Part shown: piece after piece, positions 18,593 through 30,100 of the stretch
Numbering within the stretch: position 1 is the stretch's first letter
How the letters are laid out: each line of letters starts with the position of its first letter
DNA from: CAWFGW01 sp963849955
Lineage (GTDB): Bacteria > Bacteroidota > Bacteroidia > Cytophagales > JAAEPT01
Assembly (NCBI GenBank): GCA_963849955.1
Contig: CAWKJU010000017.1
Location: 1 to 64,000 of the forward strand
Length of the DNA stretch: 64,000 nt
Direction of reading: 5' to 3'
Program-made: the position numbers and the translations under genes
The notes under the pieces: generated by a model
The model's database searches: none
Told to the model about the DNA's origin: nothing
What the model saw: the letters and a program-made list of their open reading frames with translations, nothing else

Positions 18593-21500
18593 TTAGAATT
18601 TATACACTTTCTGAATGGTATTATTGACCTTAATAAAGTAAAGTCCCTCTCTGAGTTTAGATAAGTCAATTACTATTTTTTTCACCCCTGCTTTTTCTAT
18701 ACTCAGTGGATAAGTGTTTATTGGAATACCTTCAGCGTTTAGAATAAAAACAGCAGATATCTCACCTTCCTCTATTTCAAGGGTTATTTCACCTCGAGTA
18801 GGGTTCGGGTATACAGAAAGTTGGTCGCTATATTCACTTGAACCTATCTGAACTGCTCGAATAGGGGTGTAAGAAAAGGCACCATCAAAGTCGGTTTGTT
18901 TTATTCGGTAATAAGATAGCCCTTTCAAAGGTCGTTCATCCGTAGCAGAATATTCCAACAATTGACTTGAATTTCCAGCTCCTGGAATTTCCCCAATTTC
19001 ATTCCAAGTTAGCCCATTTGCAGACCGCTGTATTTTAAAATTATCGTTGTTAAGTTCTGAAATTGTTTGCCATTTTAGACGAACTGTTCCATTTTCAACA
19101 AACGCGTTAAACGATAACAATTCAATTGGAAGTGGGTTGTCTGCTCCTAAAATAGGTTTAGAAGTAATAGAGGTATAGACCCATGGTCCATACACTTGTC
19201 CAGTAATAGCTATTGAAGCATCATATTTTATTCTGGCTCTAATTTTATTCTCAAAACCTTCTTTATCAATTTCAGCGGTAAGTTCTGTGCCCGCACTACC
19301 TAAATCTGTAAACACAGTAACTTCACCAGTCAAGGCAATACTGTTGGTAATAGGTACGCCTGTAAATACGTCTCCGTCAGTAACTACTTCCCAAACTAAT
19401 TTTCCTTTTGCTCTACCTAAGTAGCTTTTAGCAAAAACACCTATACTGAAATCATCTTCCGCTTTATTGGATTGCAAAATTGGGGTGGTGGTACTGGTTT
19501 CATAAATACGCATAGCCCTTTTCAGCCCTCCAGATTTGTTTCCATGATAAATCAACGCTTCACCTTCATTGCTTTGTCCATTTTCAAACTCAGGAACTCC
19601 AATCAAAACATCGGAATAACCATCACCATTCACATCACCAGCAGAGGCGACAGCCCAGCCTGTTAATGCATTTTCTTGATTGGATTCCAATAATACTGTA
19701 TCTGCTAAATTAATTCCAGTACTGGAACCTAAAAACAGGAATGCAGCTCCTTCAAAATTTTCACCCGCGGTATACGTAGAGGCACCCACTAGCACATCGG
19801 AATAACCATCGCCATTGACATCGCCTGCTGCGGCAACTGAAGCACCCATTGTTGCATTCGCTTGGTTAGATTCCAGCACTGTGTTGGCAGTGGTAGCTAC
19901 ACCGTAAAAGGAACCGTGGTGCACAAATACTGCACCTTCATTATTTTCTCCATTATCATATAACTGGGCGCCAATTAATACATCGTCATACACATCGCCA
20001 TTCACATTTCCTGCTGAACTCACACTCCAACCTAAATAAGCCCCTGCCTGATTGGATTCAATAATTTGATCTGGGTCGGTTGACATACCATCTTTTGCTC
20101 CACGATAAATAAAGGCAGCACCTTCATTTGCCTCCCCATTCGTATAACCGTATGCACCTGCAATCACATCTGAATAACCATCGCCATTAATATCACCGGC
20201 AGAACTTACACTCCAACCTAAATAAGCACTGACGGTGTTTGATTCAAGTGTATCATATAACACTAACCCGCCAGATGAACCTTGATATACAAGAACTGCT
20301 CCTTCATCTAGCTCATCATTTGAAAATTTTGGCGCACCCACAACCACATCCGAATAACCATCACCATTAATATCGCCAGCATTGGCTACAGACCAGCCAA
20401 AATTTGCGTTCTCTTGATTTAATTCAATTATTAAATTTGGTGTTATACTGATGCCTGAGGCTGATCCCAAAAACAAAAATGCCGCTCCTTCAAAATTTTC
20501 ACCATTATCATAGTTGGGAGCACCTATTATTAGGTCAAAATAACCATCGCCATTGATATCGCCAGCATTAGCCACACTGTAACCAAAGTTTGCTTCAACT
20601 TGATTGGATTCTAATATTACATCAGGGCTTGCGCTAATACCAGTTAAAGAACCATAGTATACAAAAGCAGCTCCTTCATCCGTTTCGCCATTATCGTAAT
20701 TAGGTACACCGACTACGATATCCGAAAAGCCATCACCGTTGATATCTTCAGCAGTGGAAACGCTCCAACCTAAATTTGCATTTAATTGATTGGATTCAAG
20801 AGCTGTATTTTCAGAAGTACTTAAACTAAATGCTGATCCGTGAAAAACAAAAGCTGCTCCTTCACTGGACTCTCCATTAGTAAAATTATATGCGCCTGTA
20901 ATCACGTCCGAAAATCCATCACCATTCACATCGCCTGCACAAGCCACACTTCTTCCTAAATTTGCACTCACTTTGTCTGATTCCAAGATCGAAATCGCTA
21001 CAGATATTATCCCTGATGAGGATCCTTGATAAACAAAAGCACTTCCTTCATTTGCCTGACCATTGTCAAAATTGTCTGCTCCTACAATAATGTCGGAATA
21101 ACCATCACCATTCACATCGCCTGCACAAGCCACGCTAAACCCAAAAAAAGCATCCACTTGATTGGATTCTAATGTTGTACTCGAAGCCGTATTGATACCC
21201 GAAGCTGAGCCATGATAAACAAAGGCACTTCCTTCATTGGATTGCCCATTGTCAAAGTTAAATGCACCGACAACTATATCTGAATAACCATCGCCATTCA
21301 CATCACCTGCTGAAGCTACGCTCCGGCCAAATGTAGCAGACGCTTGGTTTTTCTCTAACAAAACGGATGATGCTAAATTCACCCCTGAACCAGAGCCTAA
21401 ATAAACAAATACTACCCCTTCAAAAAATTGTCCGTTATTATAACCAGGCGCTCCTACAATAATATCTGAATAGCCATCACCATTGATATCTCCAGCGGAA

Positions 21501-22849
21501 GCAACACTATAACCCATTTCTGCAAAATCCTGATTAGACTCAGCACTAGTACTTGAAGTAGTGGAAACGCCTGATAAAGAGCCATGAAACACATAAAAAC
21601 TCCCCTCGTTTGTTGATCCATTATCATAATCAGAACTTCCTAAAATAACATCGGAGAAACCATCACCATTCACATCGCCTGCAGTAGCTACACTTCGTCC
21701 CCAATGGGTATCTGCACGGTTCGATTCTAAGGTCGTAGCTATGGTCGTAGAAATTCCAGAACCAGAGCCATGATAAATGAACGCAGCTCCTTCGTTTGAT
21801 TCTCCATTGGAGTAGTTTAAGGCACCAATGATTACGTCTGAATAACCATCACCATTCACATCACCGGCTGTTGCTACACTAATGCCAAATCGCGCATTGG
21901 TTTGATTAACTTCTAAAATAATTGCTGGAGTAGTTGAAATACCCGCTGCTGAACCATGGAAAATAAATACTGCCCCTTCTTCGCTTTGGCCATTGTCGTA
22001 ATCAGGAGCACCAACAATAATGTCTGAATAACCATCACCATTCACATCGCCTGCAGAGGCAACACTATTCCCAAACTTGGAATTAATTTGATTACTTTCT
22101 AATTGTGTGTTAGCATTAAATGGTGTTCCTGCAGAAATAATTGGATCAATAGTTATGGGGAATGCAGCATTTGAGGTGTTCACCACGATGTCATAGCTAT
22201 TATTCGCGTTAACATCAAAATAAGCGAGTAGGGGTTGCTTATTACTATCCCAAACCACTAAATCAGAATAGTTAAAACTCGTTTCACCTGCAAAAAATTG
22301 AAGTGCTTGTGACGATAACTGCTTTATTGTTGCGCCATTTGCTTGTAACCTTACACGAACTTCGTTGGTTGCTGTAGGTACATAATCAATAATAAAATTT
22401 TGTCTTAGCCCTTCTTTAGAGTTTACATACTGCTCTGAAAATTTTTCATAATTATATTGAAGTTGATTTTCAGATTTTTCAATAGTAAACGAATTGTTTG
22501 GGGCAGCCCAAAATAGTTCATCAGCATATACACCGACAGTGGTGATATCAAAACGCCACTTCTGGATGGAATCGGTGCGAGGATTGACTGCAAAGTTACC
22601 AGGTGAAAAAGTCGTCCGAAGATTGTTTTTTCTGTTAGGGCTGGTATAAGAAATATCGCCATCTAATGAACTAATTTTATATTCACCCTCCTGAATTGAG
22701 GTAGAAACTTTTTCAGTCCAATTATTTCTATTAGTATCTTTTGAGCACTTAACATTTTCATGTTGCTCTTTCGATTTTAAATGAAAAAAAGCTGCTAAAA
22801 AGATTCCTATTAGCAAAAACAAGCTTAAGAGGAGGCGTGTTTTTTTCAT
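18593..22849 (-). CDS. Large FG-GAP repeat surface protein with type IX secretion sorting domain
   Basis: A 1418-residue secreted protein. Residues 1-25 form a signal peptide or anchor. Residues about 30-245 are a beta-rich N-terminal region. About 247-1110 hold 14 tandem FG-GAP units of roughly 62 residues, each with a calcium-loop D-x-NGDG-x-x-D and a following EGAAF strand, as in integrin alpha propellers; the twelfth is degenerate (NVNGDVYDD). A short linker and a fibronectin-like segment (PIELLSFNAF...) precede the C-terminal type A Por sorting domain that opens with YPNPTRGEITL and ends with LYFIKV...KVYKF. The expected fate is export by Sec, passage through the type IX system and attachment to the cell surface or release. 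The role may be adhesion (inference). Confidence 0.93.
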   Translation of the reverse strand: MKKTRLLLSLFLLIGIFLAAFFHLKSKEQHENVKCSKDTNRNNWTEKVSTSIQEGEYKISSLDGDISYTSPNRKNNLRTTFSPGNFAVNPRTDSIQKWRFDITTVGVYADELFWAAPNNSFTIEKSENQLQYNYEKFSEQYVNSKEGLRQNFIIDYVPTATNEVRVRLQANGATIKQLSSQALQFFAGETSFNYSDLVVWDSNKQPLLAYFDVNANNSYDIVVNTSNAAFPITIDPIISAGTPFNANTQLESNQINSKFGNSVASAGDVNGDGYSDIIVGAPDYDNGQSEEGAVFIFHGSAAGISTTPAIILEVNQTNARFGISVATAGDVNGDGYSDVIIGALNYSNGESNEGAAFIYHGSGSGISTTIATTLESNRADTHWGRSVATAGDVNGDGFSDVILGSSDYDNGSTNEGSFYVFHGSLSGVSTTSSTSAESNQDFAEMGYSVASAGDINGDGYSDIIVGAPGYNNGQFFEGVVFVYLGSGSGVNLASSVLLEKNQASATFGRSVASAGDVNGDGYSDIVVGAFNFDNGQSNEGSAFVYHGSASGINTASSTTLESNQVDAFFGFSVACAGDVNGDGYSDIIVGADNFDNGQANEGSAFVYQGSSSGIISVAISILESDKVSANLGRSVACAGDVNGDGFSDVITGAYNFTNGESSEGAAFVFHGSAFSLSTSENTALESNQLNANLGWSVSTAEDINGDGFSDIVVGVPNYDNGETDEGAAFVYYGSLTGISASPDVILESNQVEANFGYSVANAGDINGDGYFDLIIGAPNYDNGENFEGAAFLFLGSASGISITPNLIIELNQENANFGWSVANAGDINGDGYSDVVVGAPKFSNDELDEGAVLVYQGSSGGLVLYDTLESNTVSAYLGWSVSSAGDINGDGYSDVIAGAYGYTNGEANEGAAFIYRGAKDGMSTDPDQIIESNQAGAYLGWSVSSAGNVNGDVYDDVLIGAQLYDNGENNEGAVFVHHGSFYGVATTANTVLESNQANATMGASVAAAGDVNGDGYSDVLVGASTYTAGENFEGAAFLFLGSSTGINLADTVLLESNQENALTGWAVASAGDVNGDGYSDVLIGVPEFENGQSNEGEALIYHGNKSGGLKRAMRIYETSTTTPILQSNKAEDDFSIGVFAKSYLGRAKGKLVWEVVTDGDVFTGVPITNSIALTGEVTVFTDLGSAGTELTAEIDKEGFENKIRARIKYDASIAITGQVYGPWVYTSITSKPILGADNPLPIELLSFNAFVENGTVRLKWQTISELNNDNFKIQRSANGLTWNEIGEIPGAGNSSQLLEYSATDERPLKGLSYYRIKQTDFDGAFSYTPIRAVQIGSSEYSDQLSVYPNPTRGEITLEIEEGEISAVFILNAEGIPINTYPLSIEKAGVKKIVIDLSKLREGLYFIKVNNTIQKVYKF
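19527..22111 (-). repeat. Fourteen tandem FG-GAP coding repeats (about 186 bp each)
   Basis: The recurring DNA segment encoding GDVNGDGYSD (seen on the + strand as variants of atcaccattcacatcgcc) appears 14 times at regular spacing of about 62 codons. The copies are similar but not identical in DNA, so unit gain and loss by recombination is plausible. Confidence 0.9.
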
Positions 22850-22974
22850 GGTTTATGTTGTTTTCAACCTGACAAACAAAAGGTTGTAGTAGTTAGATAA
22901 GTAAATCTAGCTAAAACGAATTCTAAAGTAAAGAATATAAAGAGTTAAAAAATATGTTTTTTCTTACGTGCTAT

Positions 22975-23166
22975 TTATTCTTCTCGTTTAGGACCAAACA
23001 TTCGAAACGCTTCTATTGCGATGAGGATAAAAATAGTGGTTTGTAAATAGTTGTTTAGCTCCAAATGTAATTGGTCCGTGTTCATATATTTATAAATAAG
23101 CATCCCAATAATTAAGGCTATAAATACAAACCGAAGTACATCAAGTATTTTATAAAGTAATTTCAT
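22975..23166 (-). CDS. Small two-helix membrane protein
   Basis: A 63-residue protein with two predicted membrane helices (about 11-27 and 40-56) and a charged tail GPKREE. Its ATG at 23164-23166 lies one base past the uvrA stop codon, so it is probably co-translated with uvrA. I do not recognise a family. Short but credible, because the frame is clean, hydrophobic segments are well placed and the spacing to uvrA is operon-like. Confidence 0.6.
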   Translation of the reverse strand: MKLLYKILDVLRFVFIALIIGMLIYKYMNTDQLHLELNNYLQTTIFILIAIEAFRMFGPKREE

Positions 23167-23167
23167 T

Positions 23168-25990
23168 TTATCGTTCTAATTCTATTTTTAAAAACTTGGC
23201 TGTATAGCTTTTTTTATTTTTAACAACTTCTTCTGGTGTTCCTTCACAAACAATCGTACCTCCCTGTGCGCCACCTTCAGGACCAATATCTACGATGTGA
23301 TCGGCAACTTTTATCACATCTAAATTATGTTCTATTACCAGTACTGTATTTCCTTTGTCTACTAATTTGTTTAAAACAATCAGTAAGTGTTGAATGTCTT
23401 CGAAATGCAACCCAGTAGTTGGTTCGTCTAATATGTACAGGGTTTGGCCCGTATCTTTCTTACTAAGTTCTGTAGCCAGCTTTACTCGTTGGGCTTCGCC
23501 ACCAGAGAGAGTGGTTGCATGTTGTCCAAGAGTGATGTAACCCAAGCCCACATCTTGAAGGGTTTGAATTTTCCGAAGAATTTTTGGCTGATTGTCGAAA
23601 AACTTCACCGCATCATTTACGGTCATGTCCAACACATCTGAAATTGACTTTCCTTTAAACCGCACCTCTAGCGTTTCCCGATTATATCGTTTCCCTTTAC
23701 AACTTTCACAATCAACATGCACACTAGGTAGAAAATCCATTTCAATGACTTTTACCCCGCCACCTTCACATTCTTCACATCGACCACCTTTTACGTTGAA
23801 AGAAAAACGACCGGGTTTATAACCTCTGATTTTTGCCTCGGGCAATTGTGTGTAAAGTGTTCTAATATCTGAAAACACGCCTGTATAAGTTGCGGGGTTG
23901 GAGCGTGGTGTTCTTCCAATCGGGGACTGATCTACTTCTATTACCTTATCCAACAATTTTAATCCATCTATTGCCTTATACGGCAATGGATCCTTACGTG
24001 AACGGAAGAAGTGCTGTGAAAGAATGGGGTGAAGAGTGTCGTGTATTAATGTGCTTTTTCCGCTTCCACTCACTCCAGTGATGCAAACCATCTTTCCTAA
24101 AGGGATGGTAAGGGTCACGTTTTTTAAGTTGTTTCCTGTGGCATTTTTTAAGACCAGTTTCTCACCATTACCTTCTCTTCTTTTTTCAGGTACGGCAATT
24201 TTCATTTCCCCTGCCAAGTACTTTGAGGTGGTGCTCTTGTTTTTTAAAATTTCTTGTGGGGTTCCTTCAGCCACTACTTGACCTCCCAATCGGCCAGCAC
24301 CAGGACCAATGTCCAGCAAATAGTCTGACTCCAACATCATGTCTCGGTCGTGCTCCACTACTATTACTGTATTACCAATGTCTCTTAAATTTTTGAGTGC
24401 CTCAATTAATTTTACATTATCGCGTTGGTGAAGCCCAATACTTGGTTCATCCATGATGTAAGACACTCCTACAAGTTGAGTTCCTATTTGTGTAGCTAAC
24501 CGGATCCGTTGTGCTTCGCCACCAGAAAGTGTCCTTAATGGACGGTTCAATGAAAGATAGTCTAGGCCCACATCGAGTAAAAAACCGATGCGTTTTCGAA
24601 CCTCTTTCATCACCTCTTCTCCGATAATTTTTTGTTTATCCGAAAGCCTATCTTCTACATTATTCGCCCAATCAGATAAAGCGCTAATATCGACCATGGC
24701 TAATTCAGAGATGTTTTTTTCACCGATTTTAAAATGCAACGATTCTTTTTTCAAACGAAGGCCATGACATTCTGGACACGTCATTTTTTCGAGGTGATCT
24801 TGTAGCAATCGGCTATTAGGGTCAGATTCCAAATAGCGCACGAGGTAATTTAAAATACCATCAAACGCTAACTCATAACTGATTTTTGTACCTACGTTCG
24901 ATTTGGTCTCGATATCAAAAGTTGTTCCGTGAAGTAATTTATCTAACAATTCCTTATCAATATCTTTGATAGGAGTGGTGATATCATACTTGTGACACTT
25001 AAGGACTTTTTCTATTTCTTGAAACAACCAATTGCGTTTATAATCACCCAAGGGTACTATTCCTCCTTGGTAGATGCTTTGACTATCGTCAGGAATGATT
25101 GATTTTTCTGTAAATTTTTCAATCTCACCCAACCCATTGCAAGTCGGACAAGCTCCATAAGGCGAATTAAAAGAAAAGGAATTGGGAGCTGGCTCGTCAT
25201 ATGAAATGCCACTTGTCGGACACATCAGGTGTTGGGAGAAGTGACTCAAAACACCACTTGGATTAATGACACTAATGATTCCGTCACCTTGTTTTAATCC
25301 TGATTTAATGGATTGTGCAATACGAAAGCGCTCTGCTTCTTCCACCACAAGCCGATCGACCACAATTTCTATGTCGTGAGTTTTGTAACGGTCTAGCTGC
25401 ATTTTGGGTACTAACTCCAAAATTTCGCCATTGACACGCACTTTTGTAAAACCTGATTTTCTAATCTGAACAAACAGTTCACGGTAATGCCCTTTTCGAC
25501 CTTTAACCACGGGAGCTAGAATGGTAAGCACTTCGCCCTGATGTTGTTTTAAAAGAATTTCGATGATTTGGTCTTCCGTCATTTTAATCATCTTCTCGCC
25601 TGTCACATACGAATAAGCTTCGCCCGCACGAGCAAACAAGAGACGTAAAAAATCATATATTTCGGTTAGTGTGCCAACCGTTGATCGCGGATTTTTACTT
25701 GTTGTTTTTTGTTCAATGGATATCACTGGACTCAAACCATCTATCTTGTCGACATCAGGGCGTTCCATGTTTCCGATAAACGAACGGGCATAAGAAGAAA
25801 AACTTTCCATATACCTCCGTTGTCCTTCGGCATAAATAGTATCAAAAGCCAAAGAAGATTTACCACTGCCGCTAACACCAGTAATCACGACCAGCTTGTT
25901 GCGAGGAATTTTTACATCAATATCTTTCAGATTGTGTTCCCGCGCGCCATATACTTCAATGCTCTCTTCTCGTTCCGTCTTTTTTGCCAT
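23168..25990 (-). CDS. uvrA: Excinuclease ABC subunit A
   Basis: UvrA is the damage-recognition ATPase of nucleotide excision repair; it works as a dimer with UvrB. Both ABC modules are visible: Walker A GVSGSGKSSLAFDT near residue 40 and GVSGSGKSTLIHDT near 645, with two signature motifs LSGGEAQR. Zinc-finger cysteines occur as CPTSG.../CPTCNGLGE and CEECEGGG...CESCKG. The length of 940 is standard. It lies one base from the small membrane gene downstream and one base from the lytic transglycosylase gene upstream, giving a three-gene minus-strand unit. Confidence 0.98.
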   Translation of the reverse strand: MAKKTEREESIEVYGAREHNLKDIDVKIPRNKLVVITGVSGSGKSSLAFDTIYAEGQRRYMESFSSYARSFIGNMERPDVDKIDGLSPVISIEQKTTSKNPRSTVGTLTEIYDFLRLLFARAGEAYSYVTGEKMIKMTEDQIIEILLKQHQGEVLTILAPVVKGRKGHYRELFVQIRKSGFTKVRVNGEILELVPKMQLDRYKTHDIEIVVDRLVVEEAERFRIAQSIKSGLKQGDGIISVINPSGVLSHFSQHLMCPTSGISYDEPAPNSFSFNSPYGACPTCNGLGEIEKFTEKSIIPDDSQSIYQGGIVPLGDYKRNWLFQEIEKVLKCHKYDITTPIKDIDKELLDKLLHGTTFDIETKSNVGTKISYELAFDGILNYLVRYLESDPNSRLLQDHLEKMTCPECHGLRLKKESLHFKIGEKNISELAMVDISALSDWANNVEDRLSDKQKIIGEEVMKEVRKRIGFLLDVGLDYLSLNRPLRTLSGGEAQRIRLATQIGTQLVGVSYIMDEPSIGLHQRDNVKLIEALKNLRDIGNTVIVVEHDRDMMLESDYLLDIGPGAGRLGGQVVAEGTPQEILKNKSTTSKYLAGEMKIAVPEKRREGNGEKLVLKNATGNNLKNVTLTIPLGKMVCITGVSGSGKSTLIHDTLHPILSQHFFRSRKDPLPYKAIDGLKLLDKVIEVDQSPIGRTPRSNPATYTGVFSDIRTLYTQLPEAKIRGYKPGRFSFNVKGGRCEECEGGGVKVIEMDFLPSVHVDCESCKGKRYNRETLEVRFKGKSISDVLDMTVNDAVKFFDNQPKILRKIQTLQDVGLGYITLGQHATTLSGGEAQRVKLATELSKKDTGQTLYILDEPTTGLHFEDIQHLLIVLNKLVDKGNTVLVIEHNLDVIKVADHIVDIGPEGGAQGGTIVCEGTPEEVVKNKKSYTAKFLKIELER

Positions 25991-25991
25991 G

Positions 25992-27044
25992 TTATGATCT
26001 GCTGGTATCTTTTTTAACTTTCTTCAAATATAGCTCGCTTTTCTCATTATGCTCGGCTTTTTCCACTGCTTCTTTAATGCTGTCTTTTGTAAAATGAGTA
26101 GGCTTCACACTATCAAGAACAACTTTCGCGTTGCTTTGTTCCTTCGGTGCATTTTTCTTTTTCAAAGGAATTTTCAAGGTGTAATTTTTTTCACTCAGTG
26201 TCAATGAATTACCAACTAGCCAGGGGTTATATTCTTTCAAATCATCTAAATTTACATTGTGGGTTTTAGCAAAAACAGAAAGATTTGGAATAGAAGCAGT
26301 TACCTTCATTTTTTTATGTGCAGGAAAGCCAATTTTTGCAGGGTTGAAACCGTATTTCTGTTGATGTTCAATAATTTCTTTAAGTGCCACTATTCGATAT
26401 ACATATTGTCCCGTCTCTTTATTGAGATTCAGGTTGTAATAACTTTTCTTACGCTGTACTTTCAACTGTCTTTTTATTCCACTTACTCCCATGTTATAAG
26501 ACGCGGCTACGTTGGTCCAGTTACCTAATTGTTTGTGTGCTCTTTTTAAATATTTGCAGGCCGCATGGGTTGCTTTAATTGGGTCATATCGTTCATCTAT
26601 TTCCTCGTTAACAGTTAAACCCATTCTTCTAGCCGTAGAGGGAATGAACTGCCAAAAACCAGCTGCACCTTTGGGAGAAATCGCATTGGATAAACCACTC
26701 TCAACTACCGCTAAATATTTAAAATCATCGGGTACGTTATGTTGAGCTAATATTTTTTCAATCACGGGAAACCAATAATTTACCCGTTTGATGATGATGT
26801 TTGTTTTCCTACGAAGATAATTGTAATGATACATCTCCTTACCAAATTTTTCTTCGACATGGTTAAGGTCAGCGGGAACCCGTTCTTCACAAAAAAACAA
26901 GGTGTCGGGTTTATTAAGTGAATAAACCTGATAATACTTAATGCCTTTATAGTTCAGTTGTTCGGCTTGTGATTGTCTGAACTTGATGAAGGCAGCAATG
27001 GCAGCAATTGCTACAAAAATTCCAAGTAGTTGTTTTTTGCTCAT
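25992..27044 (-). CDS. Membrane-bound lytic transglycosylase with LysM domain (MltD-like)
   Basis: It cleaves peptidoglycan glycan strands to form 1,6-anhydro ends in the periplasm. There is an N-terminal signal anchor (residues 5-20), an SLT domain (about 95-225) with catalytic Glu115 in VVESGLSNAISPKGAAGFWQF, followed by STARRMGL and AASYNMG, and a LysM-like segment near 255-295 for glycan binding. The C-terminal tail is lysine/glutamate-rich. It is upstream of uvrA with one base between, so the two are probably co-transcribed, and divergent from the metalloprotease gene. Confidence 0.92.
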   Translation of the reverse strand: MSKKQLLGIFVAIAAIAAFIKFRQSQAEQLNYKGIKYYQVYSLNKPDTLFFCEERVPADLNHVEEKFGKEMYHYNYLRRKTNIIIKRVNYWFPVIEKILAQHNVPDDFKYLAVVESGLSNAISPKGAAGFWQFIPSTARRMGLTVNEEIDERYDPIKATHAACKYLKRAHKQLGNWTNVAASYNMGVSGIKRQLKVQRKKSYYNLNLNKETGQYVYRIVALKEIIEHQQKYGFNPAKIGFPAHKKMKVTASIPNLSVFAKTHNVNLDDLKEYNPWLVGNSLTLSEKNYTLKIPLKKKNAPKEQSNAKVVLDSVKPTHFTKDSIKEAVEKAEHNEKSELYLKKVKKDTSRS

Positions 27045-27142
27045 CAGTAAGGTGTGAAGATACGGAATCTTGTTTTTGAAAGCTTGTTTCTTTTCAACGC
27101 TTTTTTCTATGAGACATCAAAAGCTTTAACTATTTTGAGTGA

Positions 27143-30100
27143 ATGTGGTTACGTATACTTCCTCTCTTTCTATTTGTGAGCTCTTTTTCAAATGCTCAAA
27201 AACCCATATTCACAGCTCAAAAACCTATAAAACACATTCAAAGCTATGCTTCTTTAACTACTGCTGATTATTATTTATTTAATCTGGAAACAGTTTTAAA
27301 AACAGTAACATTAGAGCAAAAAATTGTACTACCAAATCGAATAGGAGAAATTGATGAATTCACTTTAACTAATAGCCAAACCCTATCCCCCACACTTCAA
27401 AAACAGTTTCCTTCCATTTTGTCTTTTAGTGGCTATGCAACTGCTAATACTGAGAAGAAAATTAGAATCGACTTCAATGAAAAAGGATTATTCGCTTGGA
27501 TAAAATCACCAACAGAAAGCTACTTTATACATTCATTAGACAATATTAATGAGCTAATTGTTTTTGATGAAACCAGTTACAAAACAGCAAATAAGCAGAC
27601 CTACACTGAACTAGAGCCTCGAAAATTAATTGAAGCAGCTAGTCCATCAGCCCTAAAAACAAGAAGAGCTCAGAAAGCTAACGGAGGGAAGTTGCGCACC
27701 TACCGTTTGGCTGTTTCCTGTACGGGTGAATATGCCGCCTACCATGGAGGCACCAAAGCATTGGCTTTATCGGCCATTGTTACTTCGATCAATCGAGTAA
27801 ACGAAGTTTTTGAAAATGATTTAGCCGTTCGCCTTGAACTCATTCCTAATATGGAAGTTCTACTCTTTACTAACCCGGCAACAGATCCTTATGTAGATAA
27901 TAACTCCAATCAATTGATTGATGAAGTGCAAATACAAATTGATCAATTAATCGGTAAAGATAATTATGATGTCGGTCAAGTATTTTCAACTGGTGGCGGT
28001 GGAATTGCTCAACTGGCTTCGGTATGTGGCCCATTAAAAGGTAGTGGTGTTACTGGTTCCTCCAACCCAATTGGCGATCCCTTTGACATTGATTTTGTCG
28101 CTCATGAATTGGGCCATCAATTTGGAGCAGAACATACGTTTAATTCAGATCAAGAAAACTGTTCTAATACGGGTTGGGAATTTGCCGCATATGAACCTGG
28201 TAGTGGGTCGACAATTATGGCTTATGCAGGAATTTGTGAACCCCATAACCTCCAACAACAAAGTGATGCTTATTTCCATACGCACAGTATTGATGAGATT
28301 GTAACTTATATCAATGGGAAAGGAAGTACCTGTGGTTCAGTAACACTGCTAGATAATACTCCTCCAACGGTGACCGTACCAGAGAGCGGTTTTTTTATTC
28401 CTATTTCTACTCCTTTTAAATTGACTGGCTCAGCAAGTGATAATGAGGATCAGTTCTTGACCTATTGTTGGGAAGAGTATGACTTAGGCCCATTTGGCCC
28501 ACCTACCTCTCCGCAAGATAATGCACCTCTATTTAGGTCCTTTATTCCTTCATTTTCTCCTAGTCGTTATTTCCCTCAATTGGGAGATGTCGTTACTGGT
28601 CAAAGCACTTTTGGTGAGTTGCTCCCGACTTATTCACGGGATTTAACCTTTCGATTGACGGTGCGTGACAACCATCTGGAAGGTGGCGGTGTAAATGATG
28701 CACAGGTTGCTTTTAAGTCAACTGATCAAGCAGGTCCTTTTGTAATAACCTCACAGGAAACACCTTCAAGTTATGAGGTCAATGAAATCATAGAAGTTAC
28801 TTGGAATGTAGCAAATACAAATGCATCCCCTGTGAATTGTAGCTTTGTAAAGCTTTTGTTGTCAACAGATGGGGGATATACTTACCCCATTACCTTACTT
28901 GAAAATACTCCTAATGATGGTAAGGCAGATGTTACAATTCCCAATACCTTAACCTCCGCTGCACGCATTAAAGTGGAAGCTATCGACAATGTGTTTTATA
29001 ACATCAATACGGTGGATTTTAATATCATAGCACCTTCAACACCCAGCTTTGCCTTAAACATTTCGCCACAATTTCAAGATATTTGTCCGCCAGACTCTTT
29101 TGTCTATGCAATATCTTTAACACGCTTTTCAGACTTTAATGAAAACGTAAACTTGAGTGTAAACAACTTACCAAGTGGTTTAAGTTATTACTTTACTGAT
29201 AATGAGTTGACAACGACTGATTCAACAGAATTGATATTGAAGGTTCAAAACGGGCATGTTTCAGACAACTACGAAGTGATGGTGGTTGCAACTTCCTCAA
29301 GTCTGACACGGCAACAAGAAATAAGCTTGCGAACGCATGTGGAAAATCAATTAGTTGTTAAAGAATTACAATTACCAGAAAATAATGAAATCGGTGCTGG
29401 TTTGCGACCTGTTTTTAAATGGCAAGCTTTTGATGATGCGGATGATTATGTAGTGGAATTGAGTACTGAAAGTTCTTTCGAAACGAAAGAAGTGTATAAA
29501 AACATTACCTCAAACGAATGGGAATATAAAAACACACTTGTTGCTAACACTACTTATTTCTGGCGTGTAAAGGGAATGAATAATTGTGGATCATCTGATT
29601 ATACGACTCCTTATCAGTTTACTACTGTTAATACAGTTTGTCAAACAGTTAAAAATGACACACCAGTTCCTTTGCCGAATGGAACCAGGCTGTTTTCCTC
29701 CACCATAAGTTCTACACTTACTGGATTAGTTACCGATGTGAATGTTAAATCCATCAAAGGAGTTCATGAATACACCAGTGATTTACTGTTTTATTTAGAG
29801 TCACCTTCGAGTAAAAGTGTGAAATTACTTTCTGATGTATGTGATAGTGATTTTGGGGAAGATTTTAATATGGGATTTGACGATGCTTCCACTTCAGGAT
29901 TTCCCCTATGTCCACCCACCGATGGATTTATTCACCTACCCATAGAACCTTTAGCTGGTTTTATTGGCGAGAAAGCACATGGTAACTGGTTACTTTATAT
30001 TCGAGATGAATTTGAAGATTTTGATGCTGGAACACTTGAAAGTTGGGAGTTAGAAATTTGTGCTGGTCAACCTGTAACCGTTATAGACCAAGAAGTAAAA

